Shown piece after piece: positions 24,593-35,504 of a stretch of 64,000 nt of DNA (positions are counted from its first letter, which is position 1; every line of letters starts with the position of its first letter). The notes under the pieces were generated by a model. It saw only the letters and a list, made by a program, of their open reading frames with translations. It was not told where the DNA came from and did no database searches. Source of the stretch: Prostheceraeus crozeri. Its lineage: Eukaryota; Platyhelminthes; Polycladida; Euryleptidae. The translations under genes and the position numbers were made by a program. The stretch spans positions 248,001 to 312,000 of the forward strand of contig CAJQUW010000503.1 of assembly GCA_907163375.1 (NCBI GenBank). The letters are read 5' to 3'.

Positions 24593-25291
24593 ATGGAAGA
24601 AACAAAAGTGGAAGAAACCGCAAGAAGATATCCTTCGTTATCATATGAACGTAGTTCTACTTTAATGGACATTGAAAAAATGAATAAAGAAAAACACAAA
24701 GATAGAGTACGTTATATGAAAGATAAGGAATCTCAATTATTATTAAGATTAGAGCATTATAAAAAATTAAGAAAGAGATGGACTAAAGTTAAGAATGTAA
24801 CACAAGGAATTGGCATATTCTTAACAATAAATTTAGGCGCTCTCACTATTGTTATATCTTCTGGTGTTTTAGTAATTCCAGTAGTTGCTACAGCTTTAAC
24901 AGGTACGGGTGTTTTTGCAACTTCACTTGTTACAATGTTAGTTAAATCTTTAATAACTAAGAAACGAAAATCATTAAAAACTAAGCAGTTACATATTAAA
25001 GAAGTCTATGACAAATTGCATTACTACTTTCAAAGAGTATGTGATGATAATGTTATTACGTTAGATGAGATTGAAAAATTTGATCAAATAGCTAATGAAG
25101 TAAATCAAATATCATTTCAATTACAGTCAGAAAAAGTTGATGATAAGAATAAACAGGATGGCAAAATTTCGAGTGATGGTAAAACTTTTAGTGATGGTAA
25201 AATTTCTAATGAAGAAAATGATAAAATTTTTTTAGAAGAGCTAAAAACTTTAAGCGAAAATTTAAGCAAAACTTTATTAAACAAAACTTAA
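24593..25291 (+). CDS. Polinton membrane protein (232 aa), element 1
   Basis: First gene of the element, homologous to 49689-50291 in element 2. A charged helical N-terminal region (residues about 25-65) is followed by a long hydrophobic stretch of about 47 residues (about 71-117), enough for two membrane passes with a glycine-rich turn, and then a charged coiled C-terminal part. The C terminus has short DGKISS/DGKTFS/DGKISN repeats absent from the other copy. Near the N terminus is YPSL (13-16), a possible ALIX-binding motif. The ATG follows an A-rich leader (tttaaaaATG) shared with other genes here. Its role is unknown; a virion-membrane or egress protein is plausible. Confidence 0.7.
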   Translation: MEETKVEETARRYPSLSYERSSTLMDIEKMNKEKHKDRVRYMKDKESQLLLRLEHYKKLRKRWTKVKNVTQGIGIFLTINLGALTIVISSGVLVIPVVATALTGTGVFATSLVTMLVKSLITKKRKSLKTKQLHIKEVYDKLHYYFQRVCDDNVITLDEIEKFDQIANEVNQISFQLQSEKVDDKNKQDGKISSDGKTFSDGKISNEENDKIFLEELKTLSENLSKTLLNKT

Positions 25292-25410
25292 AACGAAACC
25301 TTTAAACGAAAAGATGTCAGACAACAAAGCAATAAAAAAATAATTTGTTCAGTAAAATGTTTTTGTTGTATTCCAATGTTACCACAAAATTCAAATATTA
25401 TATTTTAGAA

Positions 25411-26234
25411 ATGGATAAAATTAGAGCTGATAATCAAAAAAGAATTAAACAATTAGAAGAGTTAATAAAACAAAGAAATATTATGAGAGAAAATCATCTT
25501 CAACATAGAATGATAAAAGCTGGTATTCAATCTGATATGTTTGAAAAAATGCAGCAAGCCGAGCAAGTAAAAACTGATTTTGAAAAAACTATTAAACCAT
25601 TTAAAACTCTTGAAAAAGAAAGTACAAATAATGATAAACAAATTGATATAACAGATCCAGAGCACAAAACTATATTAGATGACTATGGATTACTAGAATC
25701 AAACATTAATAAGAAATTACCAAAATCTATGCAATTTGAACATTCTATCTCATTTATAGATGGAAAAACAATACCTAGATTTTATCTCGGACAAAAGAAA
25801 TATTTCCACAACCTTTTCGAGGTTTAATTTTTTCACCAGATAAATCTCCTTTTAATTTAGATAGAAATTTTGTTGATCTTTTAAGAGGAGCAGATTTAAA
25901 TAATTATGCTGTAGAAGATCTCATAAAATATAAAGCTATGTTAGATAGAGTTGGTGCAGTAAAATCTCTTAGACGTTATAAACAATTAGAAAATTTATTA
26001 TCAACGGGAGTTAAAGTAGGAAAAGGTTTATCTGAAAAACAGAAAACAGAAACAACTGTATTCTTACCAGATGATCCGCAAGAATTACTAAATAGATTAA
26101 ATATTTTAATATCGGCAATAAAAGAAGGACATAATTCTAGTTTCAATGAAATTCATGCTATATTGAAAAGACTGCTGGAAAAGAAGATTCTAAATGAAGA
26201 GGATTATAAAAGTATAACGAACCGAATGTTCTAG
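25411..26234 (+). pseudogene. Conserved Polinton protein, frameshifted, element 1
   Basis: Homologue of the intact 276-aa gene at 50349-51179. The first part (25411-25827) matches residues 1-130 of that gene. Then the frame is lost near 25790-25815 and the rest continues in another frame to 26234. The N-terminal third is coiled coil. The C-terminal block with 'AIKEGHNSSFNEIHAIL' corresponds to the best-conserved part. The last codons and the stop lie in a palindromic repeat (26218-26245). It stands between the membrane protein and the penton gene. Function unknown; similar proteins accompany capsid genes in other animal Polintons. Confidence 0.7.
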
Positions 26235-26245
26235 GGCTTCGCCCG
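26218..26245 (+). repeat. GC-rich palindromic repeat, family A
   Basis: CGAACCGAATGTTCTAGGGC followed by TTCGCCCG. The same consensus occurs inverted at 31036-31064 and 33732-33761, inside other genes. Its core GGGCTTCGCCC forms a hairpin. Here it supplies the stop codon (TAG at 26232) of the conserved protein. Confidence 0.75.
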
Positions 26246-26310
26246 TAGCTGAAATATGTTGTTGTTTTTAATTTTTTATAAAAAATGTTTATTTAAAATT
26301 TTAACTAAAA

Positions 26311-27099
26311 ATGTGTTCAGCAGATTTAGACAAAATTAATAATCATTTAGAAAATCTAACAGAGATTTTGGGTTCATCAAAATTTAGTACGACGTTAAAA
26401 ATTATAACAACTACTTCATCACACGCTTGTAATTTAGAACCCATTCTACATTTAGAACAGAATAAAAATTATCAAATTGCATTGACTAGTTTCTCTACAT
26501 TTAACACTATTCAAAACGTTATCAAAGATGTGAATGATCAATTTAGATATTCCACTGATAAAGGCAAAACATGGAAAATACAAACTTTTCTTCCTGGTTC
26601 TTACGAAGTTGAATCAATATCAAATGAAATTAAGAGACATTTAGGTATACCATTTAAAGATAAGAAACAATTACATTTTGCAGTTGAACCGGCAGTTAAT
26701 AAATTTTCTCTTACTTTAGACGAAAATCATCAAGTTGATTTTAATCATGATAGATCACTGTCAAAGCTATTAGGATATAATAAACAAACCTATAGTCAAG
26801 GTTATCATTTAGGTGAGAAGATTCCAAAAATAACTGAAATAAATTCAATTGTTGTACATTGTGACATTATTGAAGGAGGATATATAAATGGTAAATTGTC
26901 AAATTTAATATTCAGTTTTCCAGCTTTTACTGTACCCATTGGTTATAGATTAAATGTATTTCCCCAAACATTAATATATTTTCCTATTACAAGAAAAACT
27001 ATTAACAACATTGGCATTAGAATCACTGATGAGAAAGGACAAGAAATAAATTTTGGAGGTGAAGAGATTATGATAGATCTTTTGGTTCGGGAGGTATAA
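26311..27099 (+). CDS. Penton-like minor capsid protein, element 1
   Basis: 262 residues, intact, about three quarters identical by eye to 51215-52003. The beta-rich C-terminal half ends in alternating strands: 'YFPITRKTINNIGIRITDEKG', then 'INFGGEEIMIDLLVREV'. That is the layout of the single-jelly-roll penton proteins of Polintons and adintoviruses, in which a final 'D..G..I.F.GE.I' strand pair is characteristic. It would occupy the fivefold vertices of the capsid. It starts at ATG 26311 in an A-rich leader and is followed by the packaging ATPase, a common Polinton neighbourhood. Confidence 0.75.
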   Translation: MCSADLDKINNHLENLTEILGSSKFSTTLKIITTTSSHACNLEPILHLEQNKNYQIALTSFSTFNTIQNVIKDVNDQFRYSTDKGKTWKIQTFLPGSYEVESISNEIKRHLGIPFKDKKQLHFAVEPAVNKFSLTLDENHQVDFNHDRSLSKLLGYNKQTYSQGYHLGEKIPKITEINSIVVHCDIIEGGYINGKLSNLIFSFPAFTVPIGYRLNVFPQTLIYFPITRKTINNIGIRITDEKGQEINFGGEEIMIDLLVREV

Positions 27100-27208
27100 A
27101 CTCCCACGCGAAGCTAGAGAAGTTTAATTTTCTTCTTCTTATTATTATTCTTCTTACTCTTTTTCTTTAAAAAGTAAAAAAATTAAAATTGAAATTTTGT
27201 ATTAAAAA

Positions 27209-27977
27209 ATGAGTGAAGTGCTACCATTAAATAAAAAAAAACTTAAATTTAATCATCATCCAAATTTATCTAATAAAGTTTTGTCAGTTATTTGCGGAAG
27301 ATCAGGTTGTGGAAAAACATATCTATTATTTAAAATTTTAACGACTCCCAAATTTTTTGGATTATAACAATCTTATCATTTATACAACAACGGGAGAACA
27401 ACCCGTCTATCAATTTTTTAAATAAGTATTTGAAAAAAATCTTAAAAAAACATCAATTGCTTCATTATTCAAAGAATATGAAAAATCTGAAGATGAAGTA
27501 GAAATAAGTTCGTGGTGTGAAGAAGCAGCAAAAAATAATCAGTTAGTTGAATCCAATAAAAATAAGCATATAAAGATACAATTAATAGATGATAGTGGTA
27601 ATATGCAAGATCCTAGTAAACTAGATAAAACGAAAAAACATTGTGTGGTGTTTGATGATTGTGTTAATGATAGAAATCACGCAGTTCAGAGAAATTATTT
27701 TACAAGAGGACGACACAATAACTGTAGTGTCTTTTATTTGACACAAAGTATGTATTCATTAGATGGAAGTGTTATTAGAAAGAATTCTAATATTTTTATG
27801 CTTTTCGAAATCAACCAAAGAAACCTAAGTGATTTGTTAAGAGACTTATGTATAAGAGATAAAGATGAATTTAAACAATCGTGTAACAATGCTTGGTCAA
27901 ACGACTATGGATTTATCACAATCAATATTGATAAAAAAATTCATGATAGAGTTATAGAACATTTGTTTACCGAGTGA
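27209..27977 (+). pseudogene. Packaging ATPase (FtsK/HerA-A32 type), broken, element 1
   Basis: A Walker A motif (GRSGCGKT) lies about 40 residues from ATG 27209. The distal half (27603-27977) has the Walker B-like 'CVVFDDCVND', the arginine-rich 'NYFTRGRHNN' and the sensor-like 'SVFYLTQ'. These are the signatures of the A32-like genome-packaging ATPases. One extra T in a T run near 27350 breaks the frame, and a further in-frame TAA follows near 27420, so the copy is dead. The last about 300 bp are almost identical to element 2 although the first part is clearly diverged. Confidence 0.85.
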
Positions 27978-27979
27978 TA

Positions 27980-28114
27980 AAAAATATACAAATATAGTGT
28001 TATAATATTTTTTATTTTTATTATTTATTATTATTATTTTTTTATTATTATTTTTTATTATTATTTTTATATTTTTTATATATATCAAATTTGACTATCT
28101 TAGAAATTAGAAAA
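27980..28114. repeat. Low-complexity AT stretch between convergent genes
   Basis: Long runs of TTATTA/TTTTTA between the 3' ends of the ATPase (plus) and polymerase (minus). It probably holds the polyadenylation signals of both, since AATAAA/TTTATT-like words abound, but no single site can be picked. Confidence 0.6.
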
Positions 28115-30286
28115 TTAAAAAGGTGAAGTAGTTATTCCATCAGGTAAAATTTTTCTTTTATCATCAAATGGATCTAATGCCAATTTATGTTCTTCTTTTA
28201 AATACATTTTATGTTTTTTTGAATTAAGTCTATAATTACATTCTGTTTTTATTTCATTATTAAATAATACATTTTTATAATCTTGAAATGTTATTTGATT
28301 AGCCACTGATGCCTTTGAAATTCCTTTTAATGTTTTATGTGTTTTAATATTATTAGTTGTGTTATAGCAATAACATTTAGATTTTAAAAATATAGCTTCT
28401 GTTATGAAATCTTCATTTCCTTCTAATTCATCTTTTACTTTACATAAATCGGAAGGATGAATGATATCTTTTATTTTATTAATTTCTTCATCAAGTGTAG
28501 AATTATACGGTATTATTAATTCTAAGAAAACAGAATCGGTATCTGTAAAGTGTAATTTATAGTTTTTGTCATAAGCAGGTGCTAAATAATCATATATAAA
28601 TCTATACATAAATAGTTTAGCTAATTCTAATATAGTGTTTATCATGTTTTACGCTCATTCGACGTAAATGTACAGCACATAGTTCATCACTAAATCTAGT
28701 AGTTCTTTTATATATAGGTTTCCTTGTTAAATTTTGAAACCTATCTTTATCATAAACTATTTCAATATTTTGTCTATTACGGACATTTTCTAAAGTCTTA
28801 CCATAGAATGCATTATTCATTAATTTGAAGAACACGTTTCCAAAATCATCTTTATTTCTTTTAGCTATTTTACGTTTTTCAATATTGAACTCTATATAAT
28901 CTTTTAACCATCTAGATTTTTGATAAAATAGTTTTCGATGTATTTTGGTGAGAATCATTCCATGTTCTAAATACCAATCTAGCATTCTTCCTTCAACAAC
29001 ATACTTTCCTTTATTGCTTTGTGTTAACATAAGTTTTTTTGTTGGTCTGTATTTCTTAGGAATTAAAGATTTTTGATAATCTGAAAAATCTTCTATATTG
29101 GGAATTTTGTTTTCGGGACAGAAAGGAAAATATTTTGTTTTATCTTTTATTTCATCAGGATATACTAAATCAACTTCATATATATAACCATGATTATAAT
29201 TTCCATCATATGTTTTTTGATAATCAAGAATATTACACCATTCCATCTCACCTGTTGGTAATTCTTGTATCATGGAAGAAGAATATAAGCTATTAAAATC
29301 ATAATATAACAAATAGTTTTCTCTCATGAATTCATCAATTGCATTTTCACGTTCTACTCCTTCTCGTTTCGTTCGAAAAATTTCTAATATTTTTTCTTTT
29401 TCTTCTGGAGATAAAGGTTTCATTATTCCATAATCATCAGGATTTACTTTTTTATTGTAACACTGTACATAACGATTACCTAAAACTGATGAAACTCCAC
29501 CTCTAATTCCAGATTCAAAAAATAATAATTTATCATATGTATTTTCTTTATAATGTTTAAGTTTAACATTTGTATGTTTTAATCCTGCTAACCATGTTAA
29601 ACCTGGTGTAGAATAACAATAACATGGATCTATTCCGTAATATTCTAAACACATATCACGAAAGTTTTCAAAAAGATCAGCAAAGATTAATACATCTATC
29701 TGAAGATATTTCATTGTATAATCATACATTGTTTTACAATTTAACTCTCTCCAATTCTTTTCAGCTTCTGCATAATCTTCTTCAGATAATTGTGATTGTT
29801 TTAATGTTGATTTAAATTTATTTATTGGAGGAAGTTGTTTTTCTTCCATAATTTTATTTTCCCATAACATCTAATGAATAAGGAGTAAAAAATCTAAATG
29901 CATCTAAAATTCTAATACAACCTAATTGCATTGAAAAATATTCTTCTTCTGTTTTACATAGTACATTTATTTGTTGTTGTTGTAATTTTTCAGATGAAAA
30001 TAAATCTTTCATTACTAGATGGAAATCATATTTAGAACCATTGTAGAAATATAAAGGAACAAAGTTATATTTAAATTTATTAGCATTAAGATTACAAGAA
30101 TTATGTGCTGCACCTCTATATAATCCATTTAGATGATCATGATCTTTTACCTTATCAAGATATCTACCTCTGCCATTTTTATAATTTTTTGTAAATTCTT
30201 TTCCACAGTAATAACATTTTGTTTCATTAATAAAATTTAATTTTTCTTTTCTGTTAATGGCATCATTGGAATATTTATTTATTTGT

Positions 30287-30814
30287 ACCAATGAAAAACA
30301 GCACAAAGTGCCAATAACATGTCACATACATCAGTTATAAAAATACACACACGAAAATTATTCAAGAAATTAAAAGTAAAAGTAAGGAGAGATAAAATAC
30401 AAATAAAATACAAAAGGTAACCATCATTATCGGCTACTTTAAAGACTAGAAGAGCGGATGGCTTTTGATATGCAACTTTTGCTGAGACCAATGTCAAAAT
30501 AGTCGATGCGATTTTCATCATTCGCGGCACTCATCACTCGTGGAAAATATGTATTCTTTCTAACAACCAACCGATACGGCTTCATGGAACACAACACTTT
30601 AGCACCCGTATGCCTTGTGCGTTTAGTTGGAACATGCAACGAAAACGAAGAAACAAGATGACACGAATTGATTTTGCCGTGCAAAATTTTGTGGAACATA
30701 ACAGAGTCAGTTATCTTACGTCTTTGTTGCAATGTTGTCAAATTGAACTTGTCACAGAGTTCCACATAACGATCGGTATCATACACAGTATGATTTTGAA
30801 AGGACAAAAATAAA
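30287..30814 (-). mobile_element. 5'-truncated LINE (CR1/L2/Jockey-like) inserted in polymerase gene
   Basis: Between polymerase fragments lies about 530 bp of unrelated, less AT-rich sequence. Its minus strand encodes the typical C-terminal end of a LINE reverse transcriptase: 'LQQRRKITDSVMFHKILHG', then 'VPTKRTRHTG', 'TYFPRVMSAAND' and a short tail, followed by an apparent 3' UTR. The sequence TATTTGT occurs at both borders (30280-30286 and 30815-30821), a possible 7-bp target duplication. The family is inferred from the motif order. Confidence 0.65.
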
Positions 30815-31035
30815 TATTTGTTTCAAGCAATTGTGAAAAACGTCCTTGTAATTCTTCTACTTTCTTTGTAAACATTTCTGAACTATCTTCACCATAGTAT
30901 TGATAATATTCTGATTTAAATAATTCAGGATAATTTGAATGAATGTACATTCCCCAACATAATGGTTTTTGTTCAAATAAATATTTTTCTTTACTTTGTT
31001 CAGCTGCACTTTTTTCAGAATTATCATTTTCAGAA

Positions 31036-31064
31036 TCGGGCGAAGCCCTGGAACTTTCCGTTCG
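31036..31064 (-). repeat. Family A palindrome in frame inside polymerase gene
   Basis: ATCGGGCGAAGCCCTGGAAC (and on to TTCCGTTCG) is read on the minus strand in frame as 'RTESSRASPDSE'. The copy at 33732-33761, in an unrelated gene, is read in the same frame as 'RTEGSRALPDLK'. The palindromic core is GGGCGAAGCCC. It lies just after the exonuclease I motif, in a spot that can probably tolerate a loop. Confidence 0.75.
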
Positions 31065-33134
31065 ATTTTGTGTCATATTAACATTATATGCTTCAAAATC
31101 ACAATAAATAGTAAAGGGTACTTTATTTTTAAAATACCATTTATTGTATTCTAAATAATCATCATAATCATCATAATCATCATAAAAGTATTTTCAACTG
31201 CTTCATTTTGTTGACAATTCTCCAAATGTCTATTCATTTCTTCTTTAGTTCTAAAACTTGTCATACATTGAAGACAAGGAAAATTTGTATTATCTGAAGT
31301 TTTTGTAAATATAGAAACATCTTTACACAATATAAAATGACCCTGATGATATAAAATATTCGCTTGTGCTGGTTGTTTTGTTTGTTTTAATTTTTCAAAT
31401 TTATCTTTATATATTTCATGTGTTTCATCAATTTGTCTTTGTAAATCTTTTTCAGACTGTTGATAATTTTGATTGAATATTTTCAGCTGTTGTTCATATT
31501 CATTATTATATTGTTCTTTGTATTGTTGTAGACATTTTTTAAACATTCATTTAATTCTTTATTTTCTTCATTATTTAATTCTTTATTGTCTTTATTGTCT
31601 TTTTTTAATTCTTGAATCGTTTCTATCTTATTTTGATATTTATGGTGTTATTCTTGTACTAATATTTTTGTTTGTTGTTGATAATCTGTTTTACATTTTT
31701 GTAAAATTTCATTTAAATTTTGTAATTTTTGTTGATATTCTAAAGATAAAGATAGATAATCGGAATCATAATCATAATTATAATTACGTCCTTTATAATT
31801 ATTATGATTAATCATTATTGGTGATAATGTTTTAACAATTTGACATTTTTCAGTACATATTATATTTCCTTGGTAAAAAATATTATGATGCATGTAATTT
31901 CCCATATCATTATATACTATTTCTGATTGACATAAATTTTTATTATTCAAATAAAATTTTTTTGAATCTGAGTAAAGTGGAGTAATTTTACCAATAGAAA
32001 CATAATTCACATTTAATTCAAAAACATTTACTTCAATTAAATTTTTATTCTTTTTATGAAACTTTATTAACCTATTATAATCATATGGAAATTCATGTAA
32101 GCCATCAGAGAGATCAAATTCCTTTATGTATTCTTCTTTATTATAATGACTTAGTCTCTCTTTGTGATATTCTGCAGGATGTAAATGTGCTATAATACTC
32201 CACAGAAAACAATAATCATCTTCATTTTTTATGTTGATTATTTGTGGTGAACTGAAAGGTAAAGGAACATAACTACCACCAGTATTATTTTTATATTTAT
32301 CAATTACTATTTTCTTAGATAGTATTTTAACAAATCTCCAACCAGATTCATGTAACTGGGCTTCAATTATACAATTTTCTAATTTAAGTATCATTTGTTC
32401 AAATATGGGTTGTATATCATTTACATTATGAATTTCTTGTGAATTTGTAAAATGTCCTTGTATTATTTCTTCAGGAATTCCATCAGGTCCATTTTTTGTA
32501 TAAAGTACTTCTACATTCATATAACATTCGAAAGATTCCTTAAATATTTTGAAAAAGTTTTTTAATACATTATAAAAAGTTTCATGGGTTTCATTATGTT
32601 CAACCGATTCATTAAATAAATATTTTATATCTGTTACCGCTTCATCGGTTTTTCTAATTTCGTTTAATTCATCTATTTCGTTAAATTCATCAGTATCGCT
32701 AAATAAATATCTTCCATCTGGTACATGTTCATCTTCACTATTAAAAACTTTTATATATTCCGAATGTGAATAATCATCAAACATTTTTTTAACTTTTATA
32801 TCAGTAGGTAATGCTTCTAGATAGTTTTTATAACTATTTAATTTTAATATATTTCCTTCATCAACTCGTTCTACATTTTGTAAATGCAATCTACTATTTA
32901 AATGAGATTGATAACTTCTTTTTGTTTGCAACTTTTTTTACATAAGTTACAATAAAACTTGGTATTTTCCATTTTTTTATTTTTTAAAGAAAAAAATTGT
33001 GTTTTAATTTTAGATATAAACATTCTAATATCAAGGTCTAGAGAGTTAATATATATATTATTATATATTTCACGTTCTTTAGTTATTTCATTTTCTTTAT
33101 CATATAATGTTTTATAACATTAAGTTTTATCATA

Positions 33135-34499
33135 TTAAGTTTTATCATATAACGTTTTATCAAAAGATAATTTAAATTTATTTTCACTAACTATTGATTC
33201 TTCATCATCATAAATTGATTCTTCATCATCATAAATTGATTCTTCATCATCATCATAAATTACACTTTTTGGGATTGGATACCATTCTCTTATTGGAATA
33301 TCTAACTCTAAATTACATCTTTTATCTGATAATAATATAATAGAGAAAAATATTGGTCTTTGTTCTCTTTTGGAAAATTTAATAACACCACTATAATCTG
33401 AATCACTTTTAGTTTTTATTAAAGATGATAAAATTGTAAATTGATTAGATGTAAATCCTAATTTAAATTTTGTAGACCCGACACATAGTTGTCTAACAGT
33501 ATCTTCAACTATACCATCATTATTATTTTCAATTGTAAGAAAATGAAATTTAGATAAATTTTGATTATATGTAGTATTAATATCATGTACATCAGTATGA
33601 GATATAAATTTTTCTTCACTTAAATTTTTATAATTACTAATATTTTTATAATCTTTCTTACCATTTACACCATTTTCAGATGTTTCAGAATCATCTACAT
33701 TATCATCATTATTATCAGAAGATTCTTTAAGATCGGGCAAAGCCCTAGAACCTTCGGTTCGTTTATTATGATTATGATTATGGACATTGTTAATAGTATA
33801 AGGTGTTGTCCACATATAAATTTTTTCTTGTTGAGCTAAGCCATTTATGTAAGATTTTAATAAATTAATATTTAAATTGGAATACAATCCTATATATGTA
33901 TCATCATCATATCTTTGCGGCATTTCTAATGTTTCTTGTTTATAAATTGTATCTCTATAATATACTTGACATAATAATTCTTCGTTATGCTTTTGACTCT
34001 CGATATGAATATTATATTGGTTTTGTTCATCAACAAATAATCTTATTTTTTCTTTCGAAAATGATTTTAATTTTTTAACTAATTCTTTAATATTGATATA
34101 ATTGATAATTTTATTTTCTATCCACTCAGTATTACTAATCAGCAAAACTGCTCTAATGAATCCGTAAACATTATTATGACCAATGATTACCATATTTTCT
34201 TTATTTAATTCAACATAAGCTACATCATTATATTTGCTTACAATCTCCATAAATTTTATAAACGGGTCTCCTGGAAATAAACAATAGTTAGTTTCTATAG
34301 AAGGTAAACCTTTCGTCTGTTCTCTAAATATTTCGGCTTGTAATTGAAATAAAATATTAACATCTATACATGGATTTGTAATAGTATTATTATTATTATT
34401 ATTATCAAAACATTTATTTCCAAATCCCGTTGATCTCGTCGAATAAGAAGAACAGGATGATGCGGACGAATATAATTTTTTTAAATTTGCTTTATCCAT
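33135..34499 (-). CDS. Unknown 454-aa protein next to polymerase, element 1
   Basis: I do not recognise this protein with confidence. ATG 34499 is chosen because it follows an A-rich leader (aaaaaaATGG). A low-complexity Ser/Asn N terminus (residues about 8-40) precedes a folded region of alternating strands and helices. An acidic Asn/Asp/Ser insert (about 255-290) includes a family A palindrome-encoded peptide. A second folded region follows ('FKLGFTSNQFTILSSLI', 'RPIFFSIILLS'). The C terminus is a tandem YDDEESI repeat and DKTLYDKT. The bipartite strand-rich layout and the place beside a polymerase would suit a processivity-clamp-like factor, but this is speculation. Element 2 has no counterpart. 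It is divergent from the fibre gene, 47 bp away. Confidence 0.55.
   Translation of the reverse strand: MDKANLKKLYSSASSCSSYSTRSTGFGNKCFDNNNNNNTITNPCIDVNILFQLQAEIFREQTKGLPSIETNYCLFPGDPFIKFMEIVSKYNDVAYVELNKENMVIIGHNNVYGFIRAVLLISNTEWIENKIINYINIKELVKKLKSFSKEKIRLFVDEQNQYNIHIESQKHNEELLCQVYYRDTIYKQETLEMPQRYDDDTYIGLYSNLNINLLKSYINGLAQQEKIYMWTTPYTINNVHNHNHNKRTEGSRALPDLKESSDNNDDNVDDSETSENGVNGKKDYKNISNYKNLSEEKFISHTDVHDINTTYNQNLSKFHFLTIENNNDGIVEDTVRQLCVGSTKFKLGFTSNQFTILSSLIKTKSDSDYSGVIKFSKREQRPIFFSIILLSDKRCNLELDIPIREWYPIPKSVIYDDDEESIYDDEESIYDDEESIVSENKFKLSFDKTLYDKT
33732..33761 (-). repeat. Family A palindrome in frame inside the 454-aa gene
   Basis: ATCGGGCAAAGCCCTAGAAC followed by CTTCGGTTCG. Same family as 26218-26245 and 31036-31064. 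It encodes 'RTEGSRALPDL', in the same reading frame as the polymerase copy, within an acidic disordered segment. Confidence 0.75.
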
Positions 34500-34546
34500 T
34501 TTTTTTATTTTTATTAGAAAAAATTTTATTTTTTTATTGTTAAAAA

Positions 34547-35366
34547 ATGATGTTACCAAATGTTGGTGGAGGTGCATATATCCCGAATAATCGTGAATTA
34601 GAAATAGAGATAGAAAATTATATCATAAAAACTGGAGATGTTTTATCTGGTTCATTGCATCTTTCTATTCTTCCGCAACAAAATACAGAGTTAACAAATA
34701 AACAATATGTTGATACACAAATCAATGACTTAAAGGAAAAATATATAAACGATGTTTTGGTTCCACTGATGAATGAATTAAAGTTGCTTAAACTTAATGA
34801 CAAATCATTAAACGAAAAATTATTAAAACTTGATAAAAAGGATAGAGAGCTAGAAGAAGATATAGCAAAACTTTTTAAAAAGATTTCAGAACAATCAAAA
34901 ATTTGAATATTACTTTCTATAGATTTAAAATCTGCGGTCATTAGAAATAAATTTCAGATAAAATTATTGAACTACATTCCAAAAAAGTGTTGATGAATTG
35001 AGTTCTAAAATTACTCAACAAATGAAAAAGATGAATAGAATAATAAATGAAATAAACTCTGTTAATCAAAAAGTTGATAAAACGAAAACTCTTAAAATCA
35101 ATTTAGAAAATGAATTAAAGAAAAATTTACAAGAAAACTCTAAAGAAAATAAAGAACAGTTAGATTCTGTTAAAAGACAATTAGATGTTCATAAAATTAA
35201 GTTAAATGCACTTAAAATGGCATTGAAGATTAATCAGCAGAAAATGCAAGTTAATAGAAAAGAAATTAAAGTACATCACACGCTGCTTGACGCAATAGAT
35301 AAAGTGCAACAGTCAATTAATAAAGTTATCTCGAAGTTGTTGTCTATTCACAAACGTAAATCTTGA
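34547..35366 (+). pseudogene. Fibre-like coiled-coil protein, frameshifted, element 1
   Basis: The N terminus (34547-34906) has 'KTGDVLSGSLHL' followed by 'ELTNKQYVD'. This is the GD-x(3)-G-x-L...xN-K-x-YVD motif seen just before the shaft in many phage and virus tail-fibre proteins. Long heptad repeats follow. A small deletion and frame change (34907-34997) separate it from the C-terminal coiled part (34998-35366), which ends in 'LLSIHKRKS' exactly as in element 2 (58941-59784). It is probably a trimeric spike on the capsid. No receptor-binding knob is visible. Confidence 0.6.
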
Positions 35367-35456
35367 TCGACGAAGTCTTGGGTTTCTAACCTATCGGAGC
35401 GAAGCTCCTCGAGGCTTTAGCCGATCGGACCAAAGGTCCTCAGGTTACTAACCAAT
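35366..35456 (+). repeat. Cluster of GC-rich palindromes, family B
   Basis: Includes TCGGAGCGAAGCTCC, GGCTTTAGCC and CGGACCAAAGGTCC, each a small hairpin, directly after the fibre stop. The same set is found inverted at 37588-37672 and, in several copies, at 61668-61822. Confidence 0.8.
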
Positions 35457-35504
35457 CCTAAACGTAAATCTTAGCGCAAATATTAACGTAAATATTTTTT
35501 TTCA

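Larger units (their letters stand above)
28115..32972 (-). pseudogene. Family B DNA polymerase with zinc finger and HNH/EndoVII-like insert, broken, element 1
   Basis: One long minus-strand gene in pieces. From its 5' end: a C2H2-like finger straddling a frameshift near 32935; an N-terminal domain (to about 31650) with 'DDYCFLWSIIAHLHP'; a Cys2-His-Cys finger (about 31230); the exonuclease I motif YCDFEA (about 31090); a Cys-rich 'KDHDHLNGLYRGAAHNSCN' block like endonuclease VII/HNH; exonuclease II 'YDFHL'; exonuclease III 'YLQIDV'; polymerase motifs A (YDFNSLYSSSM), B (KLMNNAFYGKT) and C (HFTDTDS). This is the protein-primed, DNA_pol_B_2 type. At least five frame breaks and a LINE insertion (30287-30814) inactivate it. 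It is unrelated at the module level to the polymerase of element 2. Confidence 0.85.

Noticed and set aside
33135-34499. Firm assignment as a PCNA-like sliding clamp
   Set aside because: Only the two-part strand-rich look and the position suggest it. No diagnostic motif is visible, so the gene is left as unknown.
35366-35456. Rho-independent terminators
   Set aside because: The hairpins lack T tracts, occur inside genes as well as between them, and the sequence is eukaryotic or virus-like. They fit a palindromic repeat family better.
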